Below, one piece after another: positions 38,305 through 48,174 of a stretch of DNA of 64,000 nt. The notes beneath the pieces were generated by a model. The model saw only the letters and a program-made list of their open reading frames with translations, searched no databases and had not been told where the DNA came from. The DNA lies in the NCBI RefSeq assembly GCF_001293165.1, contig NZ_CP010552.1, positions 1,178,001-1,242,000 on the forward strand. The letters are read 5' to 3'. The first letter of the stretch is position 1; each line of letters starts with the position of its first letter. Source of the DNA: Candidatus Thioglobus autotrophicus (GTDB taxonomy: Bacteria > Pseudomonadota > Gammaproteobacteria > PS1 > Pseudothioglobaceae). Position numbers and translations under genes: made by a program.

Positions 38305-38698
38305 TTTAGAAGTTAGGGTTTATTACGAAGATACTGACAGTGGCGGTGTGGTTTATTATGCTAATTACCTGAAGTTTATTGAGCGTGGACGCAGTGAATT
38401 TTTGCGTGAAATGGGTTTTGAGCAAGATCAGCTGATTAAGCATCAAGGCGTTGTTTTTGCGGTTAAATCATTGCAGGCTGAGTATCTTCTGCCAGCTAGA
38501 TTTAATGATTTGCTAAGGGTCCACACTGAGGTGAAAAAATCGCGTCGTGCAAGCTTGATTTTTTCACAGAAAATAAGGGATCTTAAGCAAAATAAGGTAT
38601 TATTTGAGGCACAAGTTACCGTTGCTTGTTTGGACGTGCAAAATTTTAAACCGCGCGCCATTCCAAGCGACATTCTGGAGAAAATAAATGGACAGTAG
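38297..38698 (+). CDS. ybgC: Acyl-CoA thioesterase YbgC
   Basis: A 133-residue hotdog-fold thioesterase with the catalytic [19 protein letters not shown] and [10 protein letters not shown] motifs. First gene of the Tol-Pal cluster; interacts with phospholipid enzymes in E. coli. It overlaps ruvB by 8 bases and tolQ by 11. Confidence 0.94.
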   Translation: MSNLEVRVYYEDTDSGGVVYYANYLKFIERGRSEFLREMGFEQDQLIKHQGVVFAVKSLQAEYLLPARFNDLLRVHTEVKKSRRASLIFSQKIRDLKQNKVLFEAQVTVACLDVQNFKPRAIPSDILEKINGQ

Positions 38699-39356
38699 TT
38701 TATCAATTTTTAGCTTAATTATTAGCGCAGGTTTTGTGGTGCAGGTAGTGATGTTTGTTTTGGTATTAATGAGTATTTATTCTTGGACTGTTATTATGTC
38801 TAAGAAGAAAACTCTAATGGACGCCAACAAAGACATTAAGCGTTTTCATAATAATTTTTTAGCTGATACAAATTTGTCAATTTTGCATGGACAGATTCCC
38901 GCTCAAGTTTCTAATCGTACCCCGATGGAGCATATTTTTGGTGCGGGTTATGGTGAATTTACTCATACCACCTCTGCTTCTAACCAGGCGCTAGTGATGA
39001 ATTCAGAGCGTGCTTATCGCTCTATGAATACTGCCGTTAATAATGAGGTTGACCGCTTAGATCATGGCTTGAGCGTGTTGGCCATGATTGCTTCATCAAG
39101 CCCTTATATTGGTTTATTTGGTACAGTTTGGGGCATTATGCATTCCTTCATTGGTCTGGCATCTGTTAAGCAAGCAACCATCGCTATTGTTGCACCTGGT
39201 ATTGCTGAAGCATTAATTGCCACAGCATTTGGCTTATTTGCCGCAATCCCGGCAACCATTGCCTACAATCGATTAATTACCCAAGTGGGTGAGATTCAAA
39301 ACAAATATACATCGTTTGTTGAAGAATTGTTTGTTACCTTCCAAAGGCAAAAATAG
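38688..39356 (+). CDS. tolQ: Tol-Pal system protein TolQ
   Basis: Inner-membrane proton channel subunit with TolR that energises TolA. The 222-residue protein has three helices and the conserved LFGTVWGIMHSF, APGIAEALIATAFGLFAAIPA segments of the ExbB/TolQ family. It works in outer-membrane constriction during division. Confidence 0.95.
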   Translation: MDSSLSIFSLIISAGFVVQVVMFVLVLMSIYSWTVIMSKKKTLMDANKDIKRFHNNFLADTNLSILHGQIPAQVSNRTPMEHIFGAGYGEFTHTTSASNQALVMNSERAYRSMNTAVNNEVDRLDHGLSVLAMIASSSPYIGLFGTVWGIMHSFIGLASVKQATIAIVAPGIAEALIATAFGLFAAIPATIAYNRLITQVGEIQNKYTSFVEELFVTFQRQK

Positions 39357-39365
39357 CTTTTAGTT

Positions 39366-39818
39366 ATGATGGAGCTACCTCAACGCCACAGACCAAGTGT
39401 TGATGCACATATCAATATTGTGCCGTATATTGATGTTATGTTAGTGCTGTTAGTCATTTTTATGATGACAACCCCTATTATTGAGCAAGGTATTGAGGTT
39501 GATTTGCCAACAGCTGATGCCAAAATGGTAGATTTTACTGAGCAACAGCCTACCATTGTCACCATTAATAAAGAAGGTGAGTATTTTATTAATTCACTGA
39601 ATGAAGATGATTCAGATGTTGCCCAAGGTGAAAAACTACCACTCGGTATTATTGCAGGTCGTGTGAGTGCGCGCCTAGAGATTTATCCAACCATGAAAGT
39701 TTTTGTCAGGGGTGATGCCAGTGTGGCGTATGGATCGGTCGTGTCTCTTATGTCTTTCTTGCAAAAAAATGGTGTTAATAAGGTTGGCATTGTGACTGAA
39801 TCGGGCGATGGTCAATAA
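39366..39818 (+). CDS. tolR: Tol-Pal system protein TolR
   Basis: A 150-residue ExbD/TolR protein: one N-terminal helix with the proton-carrying aspartate in INIVPYIDVMLVLLVIFMM, then a periplasmic domain ending in SLMSFLQKNGVNKVGIVTE. Its stop overlaps the tolA start by one base. Confidence 0.95.
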   Translation: MMELPQRHRPSVDAHINIVPYIDVMLVLLVIFMMTTPIIEQGIEVDLPTADAKMVDFTEQQPTIVTINKEGEYFINSLNEDDSDVAQGEKLPLGIIAGRVSARLEIYPTMKVFVRGDASVAYGSVVSLMSFLQKNGVNKVGIVTESGDGQ

Positions 39819-40747
39819 TGAAAACTGAGCTAATTAAAAACATTAAGCTGCCCAAAATTGCCAACAAGCATCCTGTGGCATTTTGGAGTGCAATCGCGCT
39901 ACATGTGATATTGGTTATTGGCTTGGTGTTTTCGAGTGTTCAGCGTTGGGAGATTCCTAAAACAGCGCCAAAATCCTCAGCCCATTCAGTGCCTAAAGCA
40001 GTCACTGTTGACTTGAGCGAAATTAAAAAAGAAAAGCAGCGCTTAATTACTATTAAGCAAAAGCGTGAAAAACGCTTAGCAGACCTTAAGCGTGCTGAAA
40101 AACGTGTCGAAAATGAGCGTTATAAAGAACAGCAACGCTTGAAAAAATTAAAAGCAAAAACCAAAAAAGAGCAACAAGCTAAAGCCAAAGCTGAAAAAAG
40201 TAGAAAAGCTGCTGAAAAGAAAAACAAGCAAGCGTTAAAGAAAAAGAAATTAGCAGAGAAAAAAGCACTTGAAGCTGAAAAACGCAAAAAGATAGCGGAA
40301 AGTAAAGCAAAGACAGCTGAACAAGAAAAGCAAAAAATTGAAAAATTAAGAGCTGTAGAGGCTAATAAGTTTGAAAAAGAACAAGATACTCGCTCTCTAA
40401 AGAAAGAGATTCAAGCGGAAGAGGATCAAGAAAGAGAGATTGCTCAAGAAGATATCTTAAGCGAATTAAAGGCAAATTATGTCAATCAAATTGCTGCAAG
40501 AGTTAAAGAAAAATGGCGCTATCAAGGCGCACAAGATGATTGGGGTTGTGATGTTTACATATTGCAAGATTTAAACGGCAATGTACAAAGTGTTAATTTG
40601 CAATCTTGCAATGTTAGCAATAGCGCCAAAGCAAAAGTATTTAAAGATGCTATTGAGAGGGCAGTTTACAAGGCTTCGCCACTGCCACATGCGCCTGATA
40701 AAAGTGTATTTGATCGCGAAGTGTTATTCCATTTTAGGGTGAATTGA
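39818..40747 (+). CDS. tolA: Tol-Pal system protein TolA
   Basis: A 309-residue protein that spans the periplasm. One helix near residues 22-42, a highly charged Lys/Glu/Ala coiled coil from about 65 to 210, and a C-terminal TonB/TolA domain (YVNQIAARVKEKWRY, CDVYILQDLNGNVQ). It contacts Pal and TolB, neither of which is encoded after it here; an antitoxin-like gene and minC follow. Confidence 0.93.
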   Translation: MKTELIKNIKLPKIANKHPVAFWSAIALHVILVIGLVFSSVQRWEIPKTAPKSSAHSVPKAVTVDLSEIKKEKQRLITIKQKREKRLADLKRAEKRVENERYKEQQRLKKLKAKTKKEQQAKAKAEKSRKAAEKKNKQALKKKKLAEKKALEAEKRKKIAESKAKTAEQEKQKIEKLRAVEANKFEKEQDTRSLKKEIQAEEDQEREIAQEDILSELKANYVNQIAARVKEKWRYQGAQDDWGCDVYILQDLNGNVQSVNLQSCNVSNSAKAKVFKDAIERAVYKASPLPHAPDKSVFDREVLFHFRVN

Positions 40748-41163
40748 TGCATAAAAATACCGCCTCAGAGCAAGACATCGTTAATTTCAATGATGATGAA
40801 AAAAACCAGTTAACTTTCCAGCTTTCACAAATTTTAGAAAATTGGAAATTAGAAGATAGCGATCAATTGATTATTTTGGGTCTTGAGGATATCATCAAGC
40901 CTAGGCATTTGTATTTATATCGCCGTGGCGACAAAGCGTTTGAATTTAATGACAATATGGTGAAGCGTAGTAGAATGATTCTAGGCATTCACGAGTCATT
41001 GGGAACCACCTTTCCTACCAATAAAGAATATGCCAGTGTCTGGCTCAAGCGTAGTGTGAAAAAGTTCAAACACAAAACCCCATTAGAGTTGATGTTAAGT
41101 GGCGATGGTGGGATGAACCGAGTATGGCATTTCTTAGATTGCACGCAAGGGTGGCGCAGTTGA
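40747..41163 (+). CDS. Antitoxin Xre/MbcA/ParS-like (DUF2384) domain protein
   Basis: About 138 residues from the ATG overlapping the tolA stop. The second half, MILGIHESLGTTFPTNKEYASVWL through KTPLELMLSGDGGMNRVWHFLD, has the pattern of the toxin-binding domain of Xre/MbcA/ParS antitoxins (partners of RES-domain toxins). No RES toxin gene is next to it. An N-terminal HTH is not obvious, although residues 15-60 are helical. It is placed between tolA and minC, so a housekeeping role is possible. Confidence 0.65.
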   Translation: MHKNTASEQDIVNFNDDEKNQLTFQLSQILENWKLEDSDQLIILGLEDIIKPRHLYLYRRGDKAFEFNDNMVKRSRMILGIHESLGTTFPTNKEYASVWLKRSVKKFKHKTPLELMLSGDGGMNRVWHFLDCTQGWRS

Positions 41164-41873
41164 ATCAGATTGAAGTTATTACTCAAACAGAGGCACTCTA
41201 CACGTTAAGGGTTTTAACAAATAACACCGACGCTTTGGTGGACGAAATTACCACGCTTGCCAGTAGCAATAAATCGCAATTTCAGCACGCCCCGGTGATC
41301 TTGGAAATTGAACATAAAAACTTTCAAGCCAATGAACTAGCGGTTTTAATTGAAATTTTGGCGCAAAATGAAATGGTGGCAGTGGGTATTCGTTCACGTA
41401 AACAAGAGTTAATTGATTTTGCAAAGTTCTCTGGTTTGGCTGTATTTGGAAAATCATTATCGCCAAGTAGCAAATCAAAAATTAAAACTCAAGCGCCACA
41501 ACAACCAACACCAAGCGCACCAAATCCACATCAAGACAAGATCTACCAAGCACCAAAAATTATTACCAATAAAGTTTATTCGTTTCAGCAGGTGATCGCT
41601 GAAGATAGAGACTTGGTGCTATTGGCCAAGGTTAAAGCGGGCGCTGATGTTATGTCATTTGGCTCTATTTCTGCTTATAAAGAGGTTCAGGGCAGTTTAT
41701 TCGCTGGCATTCAAGGCGATGATAAAGCAACTATTTTTGTACAATCGTTTAATGCAGAATTAGTTTCCATTGCGGGTGTTTATAAGAAGTTTGATGTAGT
41801 GCCAACTAAGTTATACGCTCGCTCAGTGATGATTGATTTGTCCAATGGCCAGCTTCGATTCCAAATTATTTAA
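41160..41873 (+). CDS. minC: Septum site-determining protein MinC
   Basis: Inhibitor of FtsZ assembly away from midcell. The C-terminal beta-helix domain is clear ([55 protein letters not shown]) after a Pro/Gln-rich linker and an N-terminal domain. I use the TTG at 41160, overlapping the previous stop; an ATG at 41124 would add 12 residues inside that gene. minD and minE are not adjacent. Confidence 0.9.
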   Translation: MNQIEVITQTEALYTLRVLTNNTDALVDEITTLASSNKSQFQHAPVILEIEHKNFQANELAVLIEILAQNEMVAVGIRSRKQELIDFAKFSGLAVFGKSLSPSSKSKIKTQAPQQPTPSAPNPHQDKIYQAPKIITNKVYSFQQVIAEDRDLVLLAKVKAGADVMSFGSISAYKEVQGSLFAGIQGDDKATIFVQSFNAELVSIAGVYKKFDVVPTKLYARSVMIDLSNGQLRFQII

Positions 41874-41881
41874 AATTTATT

Positions 41882-43921
41882 ATGATGAATACACAAGATT
41901 TTTTACTCGAATTAGGCACGGAAGAGTTACCACCTAAACTATTACCAAAACTCTCACAAGCATTGACAGCTAATTTAGTTAAAGAATTGTCTGAATTAAA
42001 GCTTAGTCATGCCAAAGTTGAGTCGTTTGCTACTCCGCGTCGCTTAGCGGTTTTGGTACGTGATTTACAATGCCAACAAGAGGATCAAATAATTGAGCGC
42101 AAAGGGCCTTCGGTTTCTGCACCAGAGCAAGCAGTTGAAGGTTTTGCAAAGTCTTGTGGGGTGTTATCGTCTGAGCTTGATAAAAAACCATTTGGAAAAT
42201 CAGATTATTATTTCTTTAGTAAAGAACAAAAAGGCTTGGAAGCTAAAGACTTATTGGCGCAAGTAGTTGACACTGCTATTAAAAATATTCCAATTGCCAA
42301 GCCTATGCGCTGGGGGAGTTCTGAGCAGCAATTTGTACGCCCAACGCATTGGCTGGTGATGCTATTAGGTGCTGAGGTTATTCAAACGCAGGTGATGGGT
42401 TTGAATGCAGGTAATGTCACACACGGTTTACGCTTTACAGGTCCAAAAACGATTGAGATTGACCAAGCTAAAAACTATCGTACTATTATGCAACAGCAAG
42501 CACAAATCGAAGTTGATTTTGATACGCGAAAAGAGATGATTCGACAGCAGGTTATCCAAGTGGCCACTGAGAATAAAGCAACAGCAGTGATCGATGAGTC
42601 GCTATTGAGTGAGGTTTGTGCCTTGGTTGAGTATCCTCGTGCATTCTCTGGCGGGTTTAGCGAGTCATTTTTAGCGGTGCCTGAAGAGGCGCTTATTTCT
42701 GCTATGAAATCTCATCAAAAATATTTTCATATGCTAGACAAGCATAACAAATTATTACCAAGTTTTATCTCGGTGGCTAATATTGAATCAAGTGATCTTG
42801 CTGTTATTGTTAGCGGTAACGAGCGAGTTATTCGACCAAGATTAGCGGATTCAGAGTTTTTTTGGGAGCAAGACAAATCTCAAACACTACACTCGCGCTT
42901 AGAAAAGCTAGATCGTGTGTTGTTTATGAAATCACTAGGTTCTATGGGCGATAAGGCTAAGCGTATTGAGATTTTATCAGGCGATATTGCTAAAATGATT
43001 GGCATTGATGAAGCGGACGCTAAGCGCGCTGGATTACTCTGTAAAACAGATTTGGTGTCAGAAATGGTGGGTGAATTCGCCGATCTTCAAGGGGTGATGG
43101 GCGGTTATTACGCTCAGAACGATCAGGAGAGTTCTGCTGTTTCAATAGCGATTAGTGAGCACTACCATCCACGATTTTCTGGTGACACGCTACCTTCAAC
43201 CGAGACAGGCTTGGCGGTTGCTATTGCAGATAAGCTTGATACGATTACCGGTATTTACGGTATTGGACAAGGGCCAACAGGATCTAAAGATCCTTATGCA
43301 TTACGTAGAATGGCATTAGGCTTGTTAAGAATTATGGTGGAGAGTAAGCTTGAGCTAAACCTTAAGGCTTTAATCGCCAGTTCTTTATCCGCTCACTCTG
43401 CCGATGTAGATAGGCAATGTGCACCTGCTATTTACACATTTATGATGGATCGCCTGCGTGCTTATTACAAAGAAAAACAAGTGAGTGGTAAGGCGTTTGA
43501 GGCGGTGTTAGCAGTGGCGCCAGAATCTCCATACGACTTTCATCTACGGGTTGAGGCCTTAAACATCTTTACTCAAGATCAGGCTGCTGAGAGTTTAATT
43601 GAGGCCAATAAGCGTATTGCTAATATGCTCAAAGATCAAAAGAATTTATCCATTGAGGTGGACGCCTCTGTATTGGTTGAAAAAGCAGAAAAAACTTTAT
43701 TTGCTCAGACGCAAGCGGTAGCTGAAAAATTGTCTAACTCTACAGATTATGCATCCAGTATGAGTGAGTTGATTTCTCTTAAAGTGAGTATTGACCAGTT
43801 CTTTGACCAAGTGATGGTTAATAGTGATGTGGCTGAACTAAAGCAGGCTCGTCTTAATTTAATCTATTGGGTTAGATCGCTGTTTTTGTCGGTTGCTGAT
43901 GTATCACACTTAAGTGCTTAA
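41882..43921 (+). CDS. glyS: Glycyl-tRNA synthetase beta subunit
   Basis: A 679-residue subunit with the start [18 protein letters not shown] and [17 protein letters not shown], and [15 protein letters not shown], typical of bacterial GlyS. It carries the tRNA-binding and editing-like regions. Its partner glyQ lies 15 kb away on the opposite strand, an unusual separation. Confidence 0.97.
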   Translation: MMNTQDFLLELGTEELPPKLLPKLSQALTANLVKELSELKLSHAKVESFATPRRLAVLVRDLQCQQEDQIIERKGPSVSAPEQAVEGFAKSCGVLSSELDKKPFGKSDYYFFSKEQKGLEAKDLLAQVVDTAIKNIPIAKPMRWGSSEQQFVRPTHWLVMLLGAEVIQTQVMGLNAGNVTHGLRFTGPKTIEIDQAKNYRTIMQQQAQIEVDFDTRKEMIRQQVIQVATENKATAVIDESLLSEVCALVEYPRAFSGGFSESFLAVPEEALISAMKSHQKYFHMLDKHNKLLPSFISVANIESSDLAVIVSGNERVIRPRLADSEFFWEQDKSQTLHSRLEKLDRVLFMKSLGSMGDKAKRIEILSGDIAKMIGIDEADAKRAGLLCKTDLVSEMVGEFADLQGVMGGYYAQNDQESSAVSIAISEHYHPRFSGDTLPSTETGLAVAIADKLDTITGIYGIGQGPTGSKDPYALRRMALGLLRIMVESKLELNLKALIASSLSAHSADVDRQCAPAIYTFMMDRLRAYYKEKQVSGKAFEAVLAVAPESPYDFHLRVEALNIFTQDQAAESLIEANKRIANMLKDQKNLSIEVDASVLVEKAEKTLFAQTQAVAEKLSNSTDYASSMSELISLKVSIDQFFDQVMVNSDVAELKQARLNLIYWVRSLFLSVADVSHLSA

Positions 43922-43927
43922 TATCAA

Positions 43928-44365
43928 ATGAAAGCTCTAATTCAACGCGTTTCTAAAGCCGAAGTAGAGGTCGATGGGCAGATAACAGGTGCGATTAATC
44001 AAGGTCTTTTGGTGTTTATTGGCATTGAGAAAAATGATGAGCAGGCACAGGTTAATAAAATGATTAAAAAAATATTGGCCTACCGAGTGTTTTATGATGC
44101 AGATGAAAAAATGAATTTATCAGTTAAGGATGTTGAAGGCGAGCTTTTGTTGGTCTCTCAATTTACCTTAGCAGCAGACACTAACTCAGGCACAAGACCT
44201 GGATTTTCAACAGCTAAAGTCCCCGCAGAAGCTAAAGAGCTTTATGAATACTTTTTATCGAGTATTTCTCAGCAGTATGCGCAGATTCAAAGTGGGGTGT
44301 TTGGTGCAGATATGCAAGTGTCTTTAACCAATGATGGGCCAGTTACTTTTTTATTGTCATGCTAG
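43928..44365 (+). CDS. dtd: D-aminoacyl-tRNA deacylase
   Basis: Removes D-amino acids (and glycine mischarged on tRNA-Ala) from tRNA. The 145-residue protein has the SQFTLAADTNSGTRPGF motif and the cross-subunit Gly-Pro motif NDGPVTFLL. Its place right after glyS fits its role in proofreading glycine and D-residues. Confidence 0.95.
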   Translation: MKALIQRVSKAEVEVDGQITGAINQGLLVFIGIEKNDEQAQVNKMIKKILAYRVFYDADEKMNLSVKDVEGELLLVSQFTLAADTNSGTRPGFSTAKVPAEAKELYEYFLSSISQQYAQIQSGVFGADMQVSLTNDGPVTFLLSC

Positions 44366-44769
44366 CAGATTTGTTTGAATATTTTAATCAATACGAAGAG
44401 TTATTGATATTAGTCAGCTTGATTTCTGCAGTTGTGTTTGTTTTAACTTTGTTATTAACACCATATTTACTCGGACTTATTGCTAGTGATTATTTCACTA
44501 TGGAAAATCCCCATAAGTTAGAAATTAAGCATATTGGTCATGTTATTGCGGTAATTATTAAAAGTGTTATTGGCCTAGCATTATTGCTTGCTGGAATCAT
44601 TATGCTTGTTACCCCAGGACAGGGCGTTATATCAATTTTATTGGGATTGTTTCTAATGGAGTTTCCCGGTAAGCGCAAACTTGAGCTTAAGATTATTAAC
44701 CACGATCCAACATTTAAAACCCTAAACTGGCTGAGAGAAAAAGCCAGCAAACCACCATTTAAACGATGA
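44359..44769 (+). CDS. PGPGW-like small membrane protein
   Basis: A 136-residue protein with two or three helices and a LVTPGQGVISILLGLFLMEFPGKRKLE segment like the Pro-Gly-rich hairpin of the PGPGW transmembrane family. The function of that family is not known. It overlaps dtd by 7 bases and the next gene by 4. Confidence 0.75.
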   Translation: MLADLFEYFNQYEELLILVSLISAVVFVLTLLLTPYLLGLIASDYFTMENPHKLEIKHIGHVIAVIIKSVIGLALLLAGIIMLVTPGQGVISILLGLFLMEFPGKRKLELKIINHDPTFKTLNWLREKASKPPFKR

Positions 44770-45389
44770 AAGAAAGACACATAGTTGGCTACACGTTATT
44801 AGGCTCCATACTAGCATTTTTGCTAATTTTTCTATTAACGCGTGATGTTGAAATGCCTGAAAATCAGGCCATGCCTTGGCAAAGTTATCTAAATGAGCAG
44901 GGTCAAACTGTGGTTTTTGAATTGACCATGGGTCGTAGTCAGTTAATTGATGCGGCGCGCCAGTTTGGTGTGGAGATTGAGGCATCACTGTTTGAGCGTG
45001 AACACATAGAGCCTGAGCTAGAAGTATACTTTCCAAGTACCAAAGTAGGCGGTATTGGCGCTAATATTATTTTAAATTTGGCAGTAGATGCTCAGCACCT
45101 TGAAATGCTCAGAAAAAATATAGACCAATCTATGTTAATGCCTTCAGGGGTTAAGAAAACTACCTTTACAACAACTGGTGAGGCACTAATGTCGCATTAT
45201 CAGATTAAATCTCTGAGCTTTGTACCTAAGACCGATTTAAGTGAGGAAGTGATGTTGAATTTATTTGGCAAGCCAGAGCAAATAGAGTCTGCTTCTCCAA
45301 GCGTGTCTTATTGGCATTATCCTCAAAAAGGGTTGCGTATTATTGTTGACGATGAGCATAAAGAAATTCTTGAATTTTTTAATCAGTAG
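44766..45389 (+). CDS. Membrane-anchored periplasmic protein, unknown
   Basis: A 207-residue protein with a single N-terminal helix (YTLLGSILAFLLIFLL) and a soluble domain. The last 45 residues (VMLNLFGKPEQIESASPSVSYWHYPQ) look like the GxP..W.Y segment of BamE/OmlA-type domains, but the similarity is short. I do not recognise a family. Likely cotranscribed with dtd and the following arsC-like gene. Confidence 0.7.
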   Translation: MKERHIVGYTLLGSILAFLLIFLLTRDVEMPENQAMPWQSYLNEQGQTVVFELTMGRSQLIDAARQFGVEIEASLFEREHIEPELEVYFPSTKVGGIGANIILNLAVDAQHLEMLRKNIDQSMLMPSGVKKTTFTTTGEALMSHYQIKSLSFVPKTDLSEEVMLNLFGKPEQIESASPSVSYWHYPQKGLRIIVDDEHKEILEFFNQ

Positions 45390-45397
45390 GTCAGCAG

Positions 45398-45727
45398 ATG
45401 ATAACCATGTACGGCATTAAAAATTGTGACACCATTAAAAAAGCCAGGCGTTTTTTAGAGGATCATCAAGTTGAATTTGAGTTTATAGATTTTCGCCAGC
45501 AACCAATCGAGCCAACACTGTTACAAAGTTTTGTTGATCAAATTGGCTGGGATAAGCTAATCAATAAACGCTCTACAACTTATAGAAGTTTGAGCGATGT
45601 ACAAAAGGCTAATATCACTTTAGAGCTGACGTTAAAAAACCCAACCCTTATCAAGCGACCTGTTTTAGTAACAGATGGCAATATAAGAGTTGGGTTTAGT
45701 GAAAAAGGCTATTCAGATTTAGTTTAG
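45398..45727 (+). CDS. ArsC/Spx-type thioredoxin-fold protein (YffB-like)
   Basis: A 109-residue protein with MYGIKNCDTIKKARRFL, the single active-site cysteine of the ArsC/YffB family (C-D-T-I), and KRPVLV. YffB-type proteins reduce glutathione adducts; arsenate reduction is less likely given the housekeeping context and no arsenic genes. Two starts are possible, at 45398 and 45407. Confidence 0.88.
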   Translation: MITMYGIKNCDTIKKARRFLEDHQVEFEFIDFRQQPIEPTLLQSFVDQIGWDKLINKRSTTYRSLSDVQKANITLELTLKNPTLIKRPVLVTDGNIRVGFSEKGYSDLV

Positions 45728-46089
45728 CTTTTCGCTTGTTCTTCAATTTCCTTACGCACAACATCCATATCAAGCTCTTTCGCTTTATTTAAAACATTTT
45801 CAAGGTCTGCTTCTGCCATTGCACCAGGTTGTGAAAAAATAGCGATTTGATCTCTGAAAATCATCAAAGTTGGAATAGAGCGAATTTGGAATTTACCGGC
45901 TAAATCTTGCTCATCTTCGGTGTTAATTTTGGCAAATGTTACGCCATCAATTTTTTCACTCATGGCTTCATAAGTTGGTGCAAATGATTTACAAGGTCCA
46001 CACCAGGGTGCCCAAAAATCCAAGATAACTAGCTCGTTGTTTTGAATAGTGTCGTCAAAGTTGTCTTTGTTTAGCTCTAATACTGCCAT
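45724..46089 (-). CDS. Thioredoxin
   Basis: A 121-residue cytoplasmic thioredoxin with the active site FWAPWCGPCKSF and the cis-proline in RSIPTLMIF. The C terminus has about 12 extra charged residues (VVRKEIEEQAKS) compared with E. coli TrxA. It overlaps the YffB-like gene convergently by 4 bases. Confidence 0.93.
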   Translation of the reverse strand: MAVLELNKDNFDDTIQNNELVILDFWAPWCGPCKSFAPTYEAMSEKIDGVTFAKINTEDEQDLAGKFQIRSIPTLMIFRDQIAIFSQPGAMAEADLENVLNKAKELDMDVVRKEIEEQAKS

Positions 46090-46250
46090 GATTTATCCTT
46101 GTTTAATCTTAAAGGGCTAAAGTATATCATAAATGCCTTATATCTATCAACCTGTGCAACAAGATTTTAAGGCTTAATATGGGTTTTTGTTCAGCTAGAA
46201 ATACTTTTATAGTAAACTTATTTTTTAGGTATTTATATTTGTAATAGTTC

Positions 46251-46721
46251 ATGAAAATTTTAGGAGTTGACCCTGGCTCAAGAATCACAGGCTTTGGCCT
46301 GATTGAAGCTCAAAAGCTTAAATTTAGCTATATTGCTAGCGGCTGCATTCGTACTAAGGGTGAGTTGACAGATCGAATTACCACGATTTTTTTAGAAATT
46401 GATCAGGTGGTTAAAAAATATCAGCCCGATATCGTAGTGATTGAGCGTGCTTTTATGCGCCCTGATCGACCTAATCCTGATGCAGCTATTAAGCTGGGCC
46501 ATGCACGGGGCGCTATTATCTCGGCTGCAGGTATGAATGGCATTACGATGGTTGAATATAGCCCCAATCAAATTAAAAAGGCAGTTGTGGGCAAAGGGCA
46601 CGCGAGTAAGGATCAAGTGTCTTATATGGTGTGTGAGTCCTTAAAGCTTAACAAAGCACCTCAAGAGGATGCGGCAGATGCGTTAGCAGGTGCTATATGT
46701 CATGCCTATCACAGTCTTTAG
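46251..46721 (+). CDS. ruvC: Holliday junction resolvase RuvC
   Basis: A 156-residue endonuclease with the catalytic acidic residues in LGVDPGSRITGFGL, VVIERAF and DAADALAGAICHA. Cuts four-way junctions after RuvAB migration. It stands apart from ruvB. A 160-base AT-rich spacer precedes it; its end overlaps the CDF gene by 4 bases on the other strand. Confidence 0.96.
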   Translation: MKILGVDPGSRITGFGLIEAQKLKFSYIASGCIRTKGELTDRITTIFLEIDQVVKKYQPDIVVIERAFMRPDRPNPDAAIKLGHARGAIISAAGMNGITMVEYSPNQIKKAVVGKGHASKDQVSYMVCESLKLNKAPQEDAADALAGAICHAYHSL

Positions 46722-47857
46722 CTTTTACTAAAGTAAACCTTAACCTTTCCAAATCCTTCTAAAGCATCCACTGTTTCATGTAATTTAGATAAGATTTCAT
46801 CACTACTTTGGTCAGATTCCAGGCAGCTTAGTGGCAGGTAAAAATCAACATGAATTCTACTATCTAGATAATGCAATTGAATGCGCTCAATCTCCCCATC
46901 ACATTTATTGCTAAATAAGGCTTTTGTTAACATTCCTAGCGCTTCAGCTCGCTCTGGAAGGGTTGCGTAAGGGGCAACGGTCTCATCATCTTCAGGATCG
47001 ATGTGAACAGTTACATCATTAAGATCCTCTAGGCACTCTTTAGCGACACGCTCGACGCTCACACTAATAATATGACCTTCGCTCACACTTAAAAAAGGAT
47101 CAACTTGTACATGCACATCGCAAGAGATTGCATGCCCGATTTTACGAGTGCGTAATGAATGGACGCTATTAACCCCGCTAATTCTACCAATGGCGTTTCT
47201 AAGATTTTCTACCTGATCTGCATCAATCGAAGAGTCGACCAGCTCTTTGGTAGCACCCAGTCCTAGCTCCCAAGCAATATAGATAATCATGAATCCTACT
47301 ACGATTGCCGCCGCACCATCTAAGTACAAATAGCCATTAAGGCTACCCAAAATGCCAATAAATACAACGATAGAAGAGAGAGCGTCAGAGCGATGATGCC
47401 AGGCATTGGCTTTCAACATGTCTGATTTGTAAGTTTTGGCCACTTTTAGCGTATACCAATATAACGCTTCTTTGGAAAAAATTGATAGCGCGGCAACACT
47501 AAGCAGCAGCACGTTGTACGATAGCTCACTAGGGCTAAATAAACGCTCAAACGCGTCATAGATAATCCCTATGCCAATGATGACTAAGATGATGGCAAGA
47601 CCAAGTGTAGCAACAGTTTCAAACCGCTCATGACCGTAAGGATGTCCATCATCTGCCTCTTCGGCTGAATGCTTGGCAGCGTAGAGTACAACACCATCTG
47701 ATAATAAGTCAGAAAATGAGTGAATGCCATCGGCGATTAAAGCGCCTGAATTGCCCAAGGTGCCAACAATAACTTTAAAGATTGCTAGCAAGAAATCAAT
47801 GATAGCACCAATAATGGTTACTTTTTGACTGGCTTTTGCGCGATTTTCTAAATTCAT
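46718..47857 (-). CDS. Cation diffusion facilitator family transporter
   Basis: Exports divalent metal ions (Zn, Fe, Co or Mn) in exchange for protons. The 379-residue protein has six helices with the metal-site motifs HSFSDLLSDG in helix 2 and HHRSDALSS in helix 5, then a cytoplasmic ferredoxin-like domain (VHSLRTRKIGHAISCDVHV). After it there are about 90 further residues forming what looks like a second copy of that type of fold. The neighbouring feo operon hints at iron, but this is inference. Confidence 0.9.
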   Translation of the reverse strand: MNLENRAKASQKVTIIGAIIDFLLAIFKVIVGTLGNSGALIADGIHSFSDLLSDGVVLYAAKHSAEEADDGHPYGHERFETVATLGLAIILVIIGIGIIYDAFERLFSPSELSYNVLLLSVAALSIFSKEALYWYTLKVAKTYKSDMLKANAWHHRSDALSSIVVFIGILGSLNGYLYLDGAAAIVVGFMIIYIAWELGLGATKELVDSSIDADQVENLRNAIGRISGVNSVHSLRTRKIGHAISCDVHVQVDPFLSVSEGHIISVSVERVAKECLEDLNDVTVHIDPEDDETVAPYATLPERAEALGMLTKALFSNKCDGEIERIQLHYLDSRIHVDFYLPLSCLESDQSSDEILSKLHETVDALEGFGKVKVYFSKS

Positions 47858-48112
47858 AGCTATTGCGTATTCGTATTTAATATTTTGACCATTTTATGAC
47901 ATCTGGCGCTGATTGTGTATTTATCAATGCGGTATAAAAATTTAGGAAATTTTGTGAATGGCTATTTAATTGGGTGAAAATATTATAAATAAGAGTCTTT
48001 TGAAAGGGTTTAGAGCTTGATTTTCAAGAAAAACACCTTATTTTTACAACTTAATGTCCTGTATTTTATTTATTTCGGAAATTTTTAAAATGGACTATTT
48101 TTTAATTCTTAT

Positions 48113-48149
48113 ATTAATGCAAATGATAACGTGTATCATTTGCATTAAT
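48113..48149 (+). promoter_or_regulatory. Long perfect palindrome (Fur-type operator) before feo
   Basis: Perfect 16-base arms (ATTAATGCAAATGATA and its complement) around ACGTG. The inner part ATGATA-N5-TATCAT is the same as in the operator at 53705, so I read it as a Fur site. The extended symmetry is unusual. The rest of the 397-base spacer from the CDF start to feoA holds only this and a 23-codon ORF. Confidence 0.75.
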
Positions 48150-48174
48150 TATTTAACAATAAATAGGGAGTAAA

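Noticed and set aside
45398-45727. Arsenate reductase
   Set aside because: The fold matches ArsC, but there are no other arsenic genes and the protein is closer to the YffB/Spx-type housekeeping group.
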